Assembly (NCBI GenBank): GCA_021209875.1 | Contig: JAGYVD010000007.1 | Location: forward strand, 310,001 to 374,000 | Direction of reading: 5' to 3' | Length of the DNA: 64,000 nt | From: Rosellinia necatrix | Taxonomy: Eukaryota; Ascomycota; Sordariomycetes; Xylariales; Xylariaceae | Shown: positions 38,330-52,100 of the stretch, piece by piece | Numbering within the stretch: position 1 is the stretch's first letter | Layout: each line of letters starts with the position of its first letter | Made by a program: the position numbers and the translations under genes | Notes under the pieces: model-generated | Database searches by the model: none | Seen by the model: only the letters and a program-made list of their open reading frames with translations | Told to the model about the DNA's origin: nothing

Positions 38330-38770
38330 ACGTTATATAAATAATAAAAAAAAAAGTTAAGTAATAGTAGACTTTTAATCGCTAAACAAGATTATTATAT
38401 TTAACGCTTATTTATTGCTAATATAAAAAACTATTATAGCTAGACTTAAAAAATGCTAATATATTATAATAGTTAATTATTTTAAATTTTTTTATTAACT
38501 ACTAATATAGTTATGCTATCGAAACAAAATAGTTATTATTTTTTTAAAAAGCTTTTATATATTTAAAGTTATATTAATAAGATTTAAAAATAGCTTAAGC
38601 TATATTTAACGATTTATAAACAATATTTTTATATTATACAGCTGATTTACAGCTAGATATATCGATAACGTTGTTATATTTTTAAAAACTATTAACAAGT
38701 ACTACAAGCATATTAAAAATTTTTTTTAAGTGTTTAATAATATTAACTTTAGTTTAGAACTAATAAAGTT
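38330..38770 (+). pseudogene. Reverse transcriptase relic of the nested gypsy element
   Basis: Frame from 38368 reads VVDF*SLNKIIIFNAYLLLI, the decayed form of the gypsy RT block VVD.R.LNK....DAYPLP. Further on, codons at 38652-38690 read ARYIDNVVIFLKT, in which the second catalytic Asp of YIDD has become Asn (a G-to-A change). The following residues resemble the usual gypsy spacer. Interrupted by many stops. Confidence 0.75.
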
Positions 38771-41700
38771 TTTTATAATATATTTTGCAGTAAAACTATT
38801 AAATTTTCTAATAAACAGCTTTAGTTTTATAATTATTAATAATTAAATTAAAGCTATTTAAAAATTTAAATTATTAATAACTTTTATAAACTTAGAAATA
38901 TATATTAAAATAATAAAATTTTTATAAAAGTTTATTTTATAATATTAACAAAAGCTTTTATTATTATAAAAAAAAAAAATAAAACTATTAATAAAAGCTA
39001 GAACAGCAAAAACTATTTTTAAAACAATTTTAGCATAACAGCGTTAAACAGTAAAAATTATATTTAAATTAATTAACTTAAAAATTTAAAGCTTTAAAAT
39101 TATTTAAAACCAGCTTATAAATATAAGCTATTTTAAACATTAGAACTATAAAAAACAGTTTTTTATTAAGCTTAATATTTTTTGCAAGCAAAAATATAAA
39201 ATAATAGCTTTTTATTTAAGCTTTATATAAAATAACAAAAAGATTTTTGTTAATAATATTAAATTTATTTTATTTTTAAGCAAAACTTTTATATAAGAAA
39301 AAACAATTTATTAATTTATTAAATCGGAAGTATTTATATTAGTTTAAATATATTATTAATTATAAGCGCAGATATAATTTTGCGTACTATTAATAGTAGT
39401 ACTAACAGATTATTTTGCTATACAGAGCATTATAAAATAAACAAGCTTAAAATTAGTTAATATTTTAAAATTAAATATTAAATTAGTAACGGCGTTTATA
39501 TATTTATTTTAATTTTAATTAAATATTTATTATATATTAAGTTAATTTAACCTGGTGCTAAATGCTTTTTTAAAATTACCGACGGCTTATAACGCCGATA
39601 ACGCTATTATTTAAAATAATAAAAACTAAAGAACTTTTAAAAATGTTATTAAAAATTTTAGTTATATTGCAGCTATAGAAATTAAAATAAATAACATTTA
39701 AAAAAAAAAGCTTATTTAAAGCTACAAAAAAAACCTCTGCTTTGCTAAAATAATAAAAAAAATAAGCAAATAATATAAAAAACAACTGCGGCAAATATAT
39801 AAGTATTTAAAAGAATTAGTTTTTTATTATAGCCGGCTATTAGTTTATTTTTTATATAAAATTTAAAATAAATTATTTTATGCAACAGATATTTAAAACA
39901 AAATAAAATTATATATTCCAGCTAATTATTAACAACAGCTGTTATAAATAGCATATAATAAAAAATATTATTTTAGTTTTTAAAAATATATTATAAACTA
40001 TAAAAATTTATTATTTATAAGCTTTTAAAATAAATTTTTAAATATATTTAATACTGTTTTTAATGTTTTAAATATATAATTAATCAGCAGAAATTATTAA
40101 AAAAATTAAAGCTTATTATAAAACTATTATAGTTATACTATATTATTATAATAGATTTTATTATTAGTTTACTGAAAGTTTTAGCAATAAATATTTTTTA
40201 AAAAATAAAAAGTTATATAGTTTATAACGCTTTTATGCCGGTTATTTATAAATTTTTTAAAAAAATATTATTAATACTTAAAAACGTTATATATAAAGCC
40301 GAAAAATAAGCAGAAGTTTTTATACTTATATTATTACTATATAATTAAAACATGCTAGCAAAAATTATTTTAAATAAAAACTTAAAATTTATATTTAAAT
40401 TTTAGCAAACTTTATAAACTAAAATAAATATATTGCTAGAAATAATAACAAGTTATTATTTTTAAACTAATAGTTAAAGCAAAAACGTAATTAAAATATT
40501 AAAATTATTATTTATTATTATATTATATTTTTTAAAACGTTATAAATAGATATTATTTTAATATTATAATATAATTTTAATAATATTAAATTAATAGCAG
40601 TAAAAAGAAGTTTTAACGAAGTAGTATTAAGCTTTAAACTATAAAGTTTTTTATTAATTATAAAAATATTTTGCAAATTAATTAATTTTAATTTTACTGC
40701 TAATTATATTAAAAAATATAAAACAGCAATTTAATTTGCGGCAGCTAATACAAAAATCTGTTATAATATTAAACATAATTTAATTTAATTTTAAATAAAT
40801 AAAAAATTTTTTATATTTATATAAAAATACTACCTGCTTAAGAAACCCCGCAAAAATAATTATAACAACGGACGGAACTATTTATTATACTGCAGAAAAT
40901 AAATAAACTAGCATATAAATTAAACTTTTTTAAATATTAGCGCATATATTAAGTTATGTTTATCGTATATTTATTTTTAGCGCCGCCGGAACTAGACTTT
41001 TTTAACCGAAAAAAAAAGCGTTTTAAGCGTATATACGTTAAAAAAAACACAAATAATTTCGTTTTTTATAAAATTAAAACTATATTAGCTTAACAGATTA
41101 ATAAAACCAGCAAACATTTAATATTAAAATACTTTATTTAATAAAAAGGATATAAAGTTTTATATAATAAATAATATTTTAAAACATTATTTATATAAAA
41201 CGCCGCTGAACTAATAAAAGCTTTCGATAAAAAAAAACCAGTTATTTTTAAAAAAATATATATTAAACGCGTTAAAAAAGCAAAACTTATAACAGAAATA
41301 ACAAGCGATTAATAACAGATAAAAACTATTTTAATTATTAATATATAAATATTACTGCGTATAGTTTATAACTTATAATAAGTATATTTAATCTATTTAT
41401 TTAGGTCGTTTATTCGGCTTATTTTGTTTAACGCATATAATAGCAATTATTTATTTACCCCGGTTTTTTTTAAACATATAATATATTACACGTAAAACTT
41501 TTTTATATAAAGCTTTTTTTTTTTTACTTATTAAAGCTTTTATTTTTTATTAATATATACTATTTTATTTATTATTTAATATTTTAGTTTATTATTATTT
41601 TATAAACATATTATAGTTTATATTATAATTTATTATTTTTTATAAATATATTATTTACGTATTTTTTTTATTTAAAATAGCATCCGCGGAAATAATCCGC

Positions 41701-44700
41701 CGGCTTACTGCTAACTAGGATTAAATCGTTGCTTTTAATAATAACTTAAATAATAACTAAATTAATAAGCTTATTTAAAAAAAAATTTTAAAATTTATAT
41801 TTTATTACAGTAGTTAAATTAAAATAACGATTATAACAGCCGATTTTTTTTATAATACTGCCTATAAATATAATTAGCAAGAATATTATAAATCAGTTAT
41901 TAATAAAATAATAGCCCAGGTTTTTTATTTATTTATAATTAACGCAAAATTAAAAAAACGCAACTATAAAAAAAACCAGCTAATTTAAACAGATAATACT
42001 TTACTAGTTGCAGGTTTACCGACTTTTTAAAAATATTAAAAACGTATTTTTAAACAATATTTAATTTAAAACGATATTAATAACAACTGCGTTATTACTA
42101 ATTTAGCTATAATAGCGTTATACCGACAACTTTTAAATTTAAACTATATTTTAAAATTAAAAGCAGCTTAAAAAATAATAAAACAGAAATTAAAAAATAA
42201 CTATATAATTATTAAAAATTATTTTAATATTTTAATTATAAAAATATAAAAGCTTTTAAAATTTTTAGTAGTACTAAATATAATTTTAAAACGCTTTTTA
42301 ATTAAATTAAACTTTTGTTAGCTTAAATAAAACTTAAATAACTAATAGTATTAAAAGCTTTTTAATTAATATTTTTTTTAAATAACTTATTTTTTAAATA
42401 ATATAAACTTAATAAAAATATTGTTCCTGTTTTTACTATTTTTATTAAAGCAATTAATAAAAATAAAAATAAATTTTTAATAATAAAAACATTTTAATAA
42501 AAAAACATTTTAATAAAAAGAACATTTTAATAAAAAAACATCCTAATTATAAAATTAAAAATATTTCGCAGGTCGTTAATAAAGCTATTATTTCTACAAA
42601 TAATGCTGTTAATATTAAAAATATTTTAAAAAATAATAAAGCTATTATTATAAACATTTAAACAAAAAAAACCGGTAAAAACGTTAAACGTTAAATTATA
42701 TTTGCAAGCTAACAAAAATATTAACGTAATTTAAATGTTGCGCTAATAATATTTTTATATTAATAAAAATAATAAATTTTATAAATAATTAAAATAGCGA
42801 TATAAACGATAAAATTAATACTTTTTATTAAATAGTTATTATTTTTGATTAAACTTAAAATATGTTTAAACAGCTAACTATTATTTAATAGCTTTAATTT
42901 ATAAATAACGCTATATAAACTTTTTTTAAACGGCTTTAAATTAATAGTGCTACTTAAACAATATTTAAACAACTTTAAAACTTAAACATTTAAATATTAT
43001 TAATATAAAGTTAAACTAAACAAGTTTAATAGCTAAAACTTTATAACGTATTAATTAATATTATAAATTTTACGTTATAACTATAATAAACGTTTTTTTA
43101 ATACTAAAAAAATTTATAAATATATTTTTAGCGATATTATATATAAAAGCTAATATAAAGTTATATTTTAACGATTAAAAACTATTAACAACCGATTAGC
43201 AATAACTGTTAATATAACAGCAAATATTTAGCACGAAATAATAAAACAATTATATAAGCATTTTTAAAACTTAAAAAATAATACAGCAGCGTTAATTTTT
43301 TATTTTTATTGTAAAAAAGCATTTTAAATTAAAAATAATTTAATAATATATTATAAAAGCTTTATAAACTCGATCGTTTTATTTAATTAAACTGTTTTAA
43401 TAAATAAAGTTAACAAAATAAAAAATCTGCTGAACAATAAACTTAAAAAATCTTTAAACGCGATAATTAAAGCTATTTAATTATTAATTATTAAAATTTT
43501 TATTTTGCATACTTAAATTATAAAGTTAAAAAAAAAAATATAAGATTATAATTATACCGCGCTAAACATTTTTTTAAAATTAAAAATTATTAATCGCAAA
43601 ATTAATAAAGCTATTTAAACAAAACGTAAAAGTTTTTTAATAATTTTTGCGCTGCTATTAATTATTTAATTAAATATAATACTAGCAATAATAATAACAG
43701 CAGCATAAATAATTATAATATTAACAGCATTAATTATAACAGTATTAATTATAACAGTATTAGTTATAACGCTTGTTTAAACAACAGCAGCAAAAAAAAC
43801 TTTTTTAATTAAAAAAGTATTTGTTAGCACAAAAACTATTTAAAAATAAATAATTATTAAAACAAGCTTAAATTTAAAAAAAATTACTATTAAAAACAGC
43901 TAATAAACGCCGTTAAATATAATAAATATTTTTAAGTATAGTTTAGCTTTTTAAAACGCTAAAGCATAAAGTTTAAATAACGTTTAATATTTTTTTTTTG
44001 TTATTTTTAATTTTTGCTTTATTATTAATAATTTTTTTTTTGTTACTAACGATTTTTTTTTTATTGTTTTTTTTAAAAAATAATAACATCGGTTTAATTT
44101 TAACATTTTTATATTATCGTTTTTTTATATGTTATAATGATTGCTAATTATAACTTATTGTTAATTTATTATTTCCGCTGTTTAATTATTTTTTTTATAA
44201 CGTCGGTTTTATATTTTAAATATTTATTTTAATAATTTTTATATTTAGTTTTATTTTATTTTTAATAGTTATTTATTTTAATTGTTATTTTTTTATAAAA
44301 TAAAATCGTTATAATAAACAACTTGCTAAACATTTATTAAATAATAAAGCTTTTATTAGCAATTTTTTTTTTATTTTATTTTATTTTATTTATTTTTGTT
44401 ATTATTTTATTAATTTTATAAAACTCAAAAGCTTAGTTTTTGCCCGATAACTTTATAAAACTTGAAAGCTTAGTTTAATTTTAGATTTAAATATTTTAAT
44501 AAAATTTAAAAGCTTAGTTTAATTATTTTAATAAAACTTAAAAGCTTAGTTTTTGTTCTAGCTTTATAAAGCTTAAAAGTTTAATTTTTATAACTTTGCC
44601 GGCTTTTTTTTTAGCCTAACATTTTCCGAATCATTTTTAAATTTATATTAAATTATTTTTAGCCGCCAATTTTTTTTTTTTTTTTAGCAGCAACTTGCTG

Positions 44701-44940
44701 TTAACTTTTATTTTTTATATAAATTTTATAAAAACGCTTTTTATAACGCAGATAATACTTTTTTTTTTTTTTAGTTTGTTTTTTTTATAACGCATGTTTT
44801 TTTTTTTTAGTTTATATTTTTAGCCGTTTTTGCTTTTTTAATAATAATAATCGGCCATATTTTTTTTTTTTTTATGTTTTATTATTTCGCCGGCCTTTTA
44901 TAATCAATAAAATCGTTAATATCTTCGTATAAAAAGCAAT

Positions 44941-45126
44941 TATAAAGCTATTTTTGAAAAAAACTATCTCTTATTAAAAACTTTTCTTTAGAAAGCTTTT
45001 TTTTAAAAAGCTTTTTTTAGTAAAGCCTTTTTTTTTAAAAGCTTTTAAAAATTGCTATATATTAGTTATTTAAAATAAATAGTTAAATTAAATCTTTATC
45101 TTTTTCCAACTATCTAATGCCTACTA
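44941..45126 (+). repeat. 3' LTR of the nested gypsy element
   Basis: Aligns with 34342-34528; most G and C in the 5' copy have become A and T here in the first third. It is followed by TTAAA, as is found before the 5' LTR. Confidence 0.76.
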
Positions 45127-46239
45127 TTAAAATTATTAAAAATTATAGTTAATTATTTTTAAAAAGCTTATTTAAAAATATTTAAAAATATATTATTATA
45201 TATTTAATATATTAAAAATTAAAGCTAAAATATATTAATTTTATAATAAATTAAATTTATTATTAATATTAACTTATTTTTTAAAAAAATATTTTATAAT
45301 TTTATTATAAAGTTATTATTTTTATTTTTAAACTAAAAAACTTGCAATAATATATTAATAATAATAAACTAGCTAAACAAATATATTTTTATATTTTTAT
45401 TATTATTAAATTAATAGCAGCTGGGCTAATAAATTTATTATTTGCTTATATATTTATTAAATATAAAATATTTTAAAAGATTATTTTAAATAAAAGCTTT
45501 ATATTTATTAGTTATTTTAAGCTATATTATATTACCGGCTAATTATTAGCAGAAAATTAAACACACCTTTTTATTTTTAAACAAATAGTTAAACAAAATA
45601 ATAAAACTAAGCTTTAAAATATTATTTATAAACTTTTAATTGTTTTAAACAGATTAATCAAGCTAAAAAATTAATAATAGCAAAATAAGTTTATAATATA
45701 TTAATTTATTTAGCTTCTAATATAGTTTTATTTAAAATATTATTTAGTTTTTTTTAAAAGTATTTTTAATTAATTTATAAAACTTCTAAAGTATAATTTA
45801 AAAACAGCTATAAAAAAATAACTTAAATTAAATAAACTTATTAAATAATATAGCAGCTGCTAAAATATAATAATTAAAAATATATTAAATAATATAATAA
45901 AATAAGATTACTTTAAAAATTTAAAATTAAATAATTAATTATATTATTTATTAAAAATATTAATTAGCAGCGACTTAATATTAAGCTAGCAAATAAATAT
46001 TTAAGCTTTTTAAAATATTAAAACTAATAAAAAATAAAATAATAGTTTATAAGCTAGAATTATTTTTAATTTATAAAATATATAATGTTTTTTAATTAGT
46101 TTATTTAAACTATATTAATAACGCAGCAAAACTTAGCATTTCTGTTTTAAAAGCTTATAGCAATTTAAAAAAAAATATTATTATATTAAAAATTTTTTAA
46201 AAGAAAAAAATATTTAATAAAATAGCAAGGATATATTAG
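45127..46239. other. A+T-rich interior, no gene
   Basis: RIP-like DNA between the gypsy element and the solo LTR. Nothing recognisable was found. Confidence 0.6.
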
Positions 46240-46425
46240 TGACACAGTCAGGAAAGGGGGGGCTCTTTATCTAGCTAGCGGAGCTAGCTAGATAAGGATT
46301 GTGTAGCTTAGATAAGGTAACCTAGCCTAAAAGGCTTCTGGTCCCTGCGGGACCAGAAGCCTCCATCGAATCTACATCACACTTTTACAGACTCAATACC
46401 ACACTACCCTTAGTAAACTATACTA
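46240..46425 (+). mobile_element. Solo LTR of the chromovirus family, lightly mutated, TSD ATTAG
   Basis: 186 bp from TGACACAGTCAGG to AAACTATACTA, with ATTAG immediately before (46235-46239) and after (46426-46430). It corresponds to the LTR at 5356-5541 but keeps nearly all G and C, including a G-run and an inverted CTAGCTAGC...GCTAGCTAG. Flanking DNA is fully A+T-rich, so this copy landed in DNA that had already been mutated, or escaped later rounds. There is no internal element on either side, so it is a solo LTR. Confidence 0.85.
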
Positions 46426-46447
46426 ATTAGCAATAACAATTTTTAAA

Positions 46448-49127
46448 GGCCTAAACAAGCTTGCAAGCGTAATAAAAATTACAAAAAAATTAAAAGTTAT
46501 AAGTAGAAAAAACCACACGTGCAGATAGACTAATTATTTAGCTTATGTTTTGTTGTACAGGTTAACTTTTTAGTAGTTAGTTTTTTATTTTTATATAAAC
46601 AGCCGAAAGCTGTTTTTTTAAACAGGCTGTATTTATATTTAAATTTAATCTAGGATTTATATCGTATAACGCGTATATATAAGTGCAGTCCGCCGCGTAA
46701 AGCCTCTAAAGCTTGTATATGCTATAAAATTAAATATATTATTAAATATGTTTTAAAACTTATATAAATAATAAAATTTAAATTATATATTATAAAATAA
46801 TAATAATTTAGCTTGATATTTAAATAAAAAATATTATATTAGCTAATATATTTTAATAATATGTTAAAATAATTTATATAAATAAATTTATATAACTTTT
46901 ATAAAATAATATATATATATATTAAATAAACTTTATAAAAGTTTTTTATTTTATATATATATATATGCTAAACTATTAATATTATATAAAAACCTGCATA
47001 TATATTAAATAAGTTTATAATTTTTATTTTATATAACAAGCTTTATATATATTTTATTTAGCTCTATTAAAAAAAACTTTTAAATAAAGATTTTTAATAA
47101 GCTTTTTTAAAAAAAAAAACTAAAGCTTAAATAATTATTAATTATAATATAACTTTTTATAATTTATTATAAAACATAGAACTATTTATAAAAAAGTTTT
47201 TAAAGCTAGTATTTTATTTATATAAAAACTTAAATATTTTTTTTTAAGTTTTATAAAAGCTTTAAAATTAAATATATATTATAATATTTTTTCAAAAACG
47301 CTAGTTAGCAGTAACAGATTTAATAATAAATTAGTATTTATTTTATTATTTAAATATTAAATAAAATAACATTTAAAAATTTAAATAAATTTTTATATTT
47401 TATATTTTTTTTAAAACATAATTATATTTTTATTTTTTAAAAGCTTTAAAAAATATTATTTTTATAAAATTTTAAATATTTTATATCGCTTTAAATATTA
47501 TGTTTAAGTTAATATTATTTTATATATTATTTATATAAAATTTTAATATAAACAGAAATTTTTAATTTAAATTTTTTTTTTTATTAAAACAATATTTTTA
47601 ACGTTTAATTATATATTTTAAAATTTAATTCATAATAACTTTATAAAAATAGTTTTTAATAAAATAAATCTGTTGAAAATTTTAATAATAAAAAGTATAT
47701 TTTTATTATTAATAAAAATATAGCTATTTATTAAAGTTTTTAATAAACATGTTTTTTTTATTTATTTAAAATATATTAAAATTTATAAAATTCTTTTAAA
47801 ATAATTAAATAGTTTTTAAACAGTTTAAACTTAATTTTGTTTAATATTTTAATTTTAAAGTTTAAAAATATAGTTAATATTTTTATTTTTAAATATAAAT
47901 TAGTTTAAAAATAAGTTTAACAAGCTTTTTAATTTTTATTAATACTTACAATATAAAATTATTAATATAAATATATAAAATATTATTAATATATTTTTAT
48001 AATATAAAACATTTAAATAATTATTAATATATAATTTATGTTCTGCTATATAAAAGTTAATAATATTAAAAAGTAAACAATTTTTATAGCTAGTTTTTTT
48101 ATTAATAAAAATATTTTAAGCTGTATTTAAATATAAAATAATTATTAGCGATGTTTATAAATTTATTTATTACTTAAGCTTAATATAATTTTATATTATA
48201 TAAATTATTATGTTTTTATATTATATGTTTATATATTTTTTAATTAGTTTTAAAAAATATTAAAATAATATATTATTATTTTATAATTATTAAAAAATAT
48301 GTTATAATTATATTATTTAAAATAATAACGTTATATAAAGTTGTTTTAATAATATAATAATTTATATATTATTATTAATTATTTTTTAAAAGTTTAAATA
48401 AAATTTTAATAACTAGGTTATATATAATTTTATAATAAAAATAATAAGTTTAAAAATAAAAGTTTTTATAAATTTTAAATAGCTTTATAAATATAAAAAC
48501 TTGTTTTTATAATTTTATCTTATTAAAAAAGCTTTTTTGTTTAATAAAATTTAACAGGTATTTTAATCATATATTAATTAAAGCTTTTATTTTATTTTAT
48601 ATAATATTATTTTAAATAAAAGCTTTAATTATTATAACTTTTTAAAGTTATTTTTATATTATTTAAATATTTTTATAGTTTTTATAATATTAGTTTAAAA
48701 ATATTACTATTATTTTTAAGTTTTTATTAAATATTATAATAAAAGTTTATATTTTTATAAATATTTTTAAATATTATTTAATTTTAGTTTATTTTAATAA
48801 ATTAAAAAAAACATTATAAAATTTATTAATTTATTTTATAAGTTTAAATCGTTTTTTTTAATTTTTATTTTATATAATATTTTATTTTTTTAAATTAACT
48901 GTTTATTTTAAAATATTAAGTTTTAAGTTAAATAGTTTTATAAATAGTTTATTAATTTTAGCTTTTATTTAATTCTAGTTTTAAAATTATTTTAAGTTTT
49001 TAAATAATTTATTATTTTTAGCTGTATAAATAAAATATTTATTTTTAATATTAAATTAGTTTTTATTTTAAAAATAATAATATTTTATTTAATATATAAA
49101 CTTTTTAATTAAATTAAACGTTAATAA
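46448..49127. repeat. Long direct repeat copy A (~2.7 kb)
   Basis: Begins GGCCTAAACAAGCTTGC and stays collinear with 56320-59007 to the end (AAACTTTTTAATTAAATTAAACG). Differences are mostly transitions. It includes the conserved islets TTGTACAGGTTAACTTTTTAG, ATAAACAGCCGAAAGCTG and GTGCAGTCCGCCGCGTAAAGCC. No coding motif was recognised, and the ends do not look like LTR ends. The element class is unknown. Confidence 0.85.
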
Positions 49128-52100
49128 AATATTTGACAGAGGTGTGGATTAATCTGTGGGAAGATTTATTAATTATTAAAAGCGTGGTAATACTCTGGAA
49201 ATATTTAGTATAAATAATCAAATTTATTAAAAAGCTTTTATTTAATATAATAAGCTATAGATATTTATATATATTAATTATATAATAAAACAATTTTAAA
49301 ATTGTTTTTGTTTTAAATATATAACGTTTAAAAATACAGCATTAAAACTATATTTTATATATATATATTTTCTGTTTAAAAGATTTTTAAAATAAAATTT
49401 CTAGTTTAATTGCTAAATTGTTTTATATTATTATTATATATTTTTAAATTAGTTAATTTATTAATTAATCTATTGTTTTATTTTTAATTATTTTTTAGAT
49501 TTTTTATTTAAACTAGTTTTTTTTAAGTATTTTTAATAAATTAGTTAGCTTATGTTTTAATAATACGCATATTTTATTAATATAATTAGCTTGTTTATAT
49601 ATAATAATAAATAAAAATAAAATTATATACCGCAGCTTTTTTTTAAAGCTATAAATAGCTTATTTTTAGTTATATTAACGCGTTTAAAAAAATTTTTTTT
49701 AAATGTATATTTTTAATTATATTATTATTTTATATTTTAATTAAGCTTAACAACTTTTTATTAACGTTTAAATATAATTAATAATTTATTAGCTGTTTAA
49801 ATATAAATTAGTGTTTAATTTTTTATTTTTAACGTTTTTTTTTTTTTTAAATTTAAATATATAAGCTATATATAATTTTTTGCTTATATATTTTTATTAA
49901 ACTTTAATATATTAATATAAAATATAGTTTTTTATTATTATTTTAAAATATGTTTTTATTTTTAATAAATTTATTGTTTATATTTATTAAAACTATAATT
50001 TTAAAGTTTTCTTATAATTATATTAATTTATAAATATTATTATAATCTATTATATATTATATTTATTAATTATATTGTTTTTATTTATTAACGCATATTT
50101 AAATTATTAATAATTATTATAAATAATTATTAAAATAATTTTACTGCTGTTAAACCTATGTTTATGCTGCTGCTGCTACTGCTGCTGCTGCTGCTGCTGC
50201 TATTTTTACTGCTACTGCTGCTTCTGCTGCTGCTACTGCTGCTTTTATTACTACTGCTATTATTAACGCTGCTTCTGCTGCTTTTATTATTTTAGCTATT
50301 TATATTGCTATAAATAATATTTTTAATATTTTTTTCTGCTTGTTTATAATTTATTTAAATATAATTTTTAAAATTAAAAAAATATATTAATTTGTTTTAA
50401 TAACGTTTTTTTTAAATTTATTTTTATTAAGCTTGTTTAATTTAAATTTAAGTTTAAATATTAAAAATATACTGTTTTAAGTTTTTTAAAGCTTTGTTAT
50501 AATTAATGCTGTTAAACCGCCGCTATTAAACTTTATATAGTTATATATATTATTTCTGCCTGCTGTTTTTAATTTAAAATATTATATAATAAATAGCGCT
50601 GCTGCTGCTGCTTTTAATATTGTTTTTTATTTTAATTGTTTATATTTAAAACTAATAAATATTATATAAAAAATATTTTATTTAAACTATATTAGTTTTA
50701 TATTTATTAATTAATTAAATAAATTATATTATAAAGCTATTAAATATAATAGCTAATATTAATATTATATTTTTAAATATAAATATATTTTTAGTTTATA
50801 TTTTATTTTATATGTTTTAATTAATTAATTAATATATAATTAATAATATAAAATTAGTTTTTATATATTTAATTAATAATTAAACGTTTTTTATATTTTT
50901 TATTTTATTTTTAATATTAATATAAATAATTATTATAAGTTTTATTAATTATTAATTAATTTAAAATAAACTATTTTAAACTTTAAAATTTTATTACGTT
51001 AAATTTTTAATATTTTAATAAAAAATAAAATATTATAGCTTTAAAAACGTTTGTTTTTATAAATTTTTATATTTTCTGCGCGTTTTTAGCTGCTTTTAGC
51101 GCTTGTACTTTTATAGCCGGTTGCTTTTCTGCCTATTGTTTTTTTTATATTTTTTGCCCCTGCTTTATTATAGTTTTTCTGTCCGTTTTTACTACATAAT
51201 TTATATTTTTAAGCGCTGCTTAAAAAGCTTATTATAATTTAATTTTAAAACGTTTTTTAATATGCTTAAAAATCTAATAATTTAAAAATCTTAATAAAAT
51301 TAAAAATAAAAAACGCTTTTTAAAAGTCGTATAAAATTAAAAAGTTTTTAAATATTTTTATTTTTAAATTTTTTAATTAATTATTAAAAGTTTAAACTAA
51401 CAGCTTATTAGTTTTTTTATATTATTATATAAATTATTTAAATTAAATAAAGCTTTAAAATATTGAAATTATATTTATATAAAGTTTTTATAAAACTATT
51501 TATTAATATTTAATTAATAAAAAATATTTTATTATAAATAAACTTTTTAATATTTTATTTAAACTATATATTTTATATATTTATATGCTTAAGCTTTATA
51601 ATAATTTTTTATGCTTGTTAATTATTAAATAAATTATTTAAATATTATTTAAATAAATTATTTATATTTTTTTAAGTTTAAAATAAAATTTTTAAAAACT
51701 GTTTTAAAGCTATTATTTTTTAGCTATAAAGCTTATAATAATAACTTTAGCTTTTATTATAAATATTAAAATTATATATTATTTAATAGTTTTTAAAAAT
51801 TATATTTTTATATAAAAACATAATATATTTATATAAAAACGCCTAGTTTTTATATTATTTATAAATAATATATTTTTATAATTAATAAAACTTAAGCTAC
51901 TAGATTTTTATTTTTATATATAATTTTAAAAATTTTATATAATATAAATAATAAATTATTTAATTAGCTGCTTTTATATAATTTAAGCTTAAGTTTATAA
52001 AATGTTTTAATAATCATATAATTATAAACGTTATATTTAGTTATAATATAATCGTTATATAAAATATTAAGCTGATTTTTTAATATATTTTAATTTTTTT

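Larger units (their letters stand above)
34342..45126 (+). mobile_element. Nested Ty3/gypsy retrotransposon, 10.8 kb, RIP-destroyed
   Basis: Direct repeats of ~187 bp at 34342-34528 and 44941-45126 share a long recognisable core (AAAGCTTTTCT..., ...TTGCTRTATATTAGTTATTT...AATGCCTAYTA) and differ mainly by transitions. The flanks read TTAAA on both sides, compatible with a 5-bp target duplication. The + strand shows a reverse transcriptase relic at 38330-38770, which fixes class and orientation. The length exceeds a simple gypsy element, so extra or inserted sequence is likely. Small GC-retaining coding-like patches occur near 35450 (Pro/Thr-like) and 43680-43790 (Asn/Ser-like). No integrase could be read with confidence. 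Confidence 0.75.

Noticed and set aside
39576..39794. Small open frames in A+T-rich DNA (also 1847-2029 and 56729-56917)
   Set aside because: Composed of Phe, Ile, Tyr, Asn and Lys as expected from A+T-rich DNA. They lie inside mutated transposons and match no domain.
46260..46300. CTAGCTAGC...GCTAGCTAG hairpin as a terminator
   Set aside because: It is internal to the solo LTR and shared with the copy at 5.4 kb, so it is part of the repeat. No neighbouring gene needs it.
50165..50290. A real poly-Gln or poly-Ala coding tract, or a CRISPR-like array
   Set aside because: Surrounding frames are full of stops, and there is no spacer and repeat structure. It is a triplet tract in dead transposon DNA.
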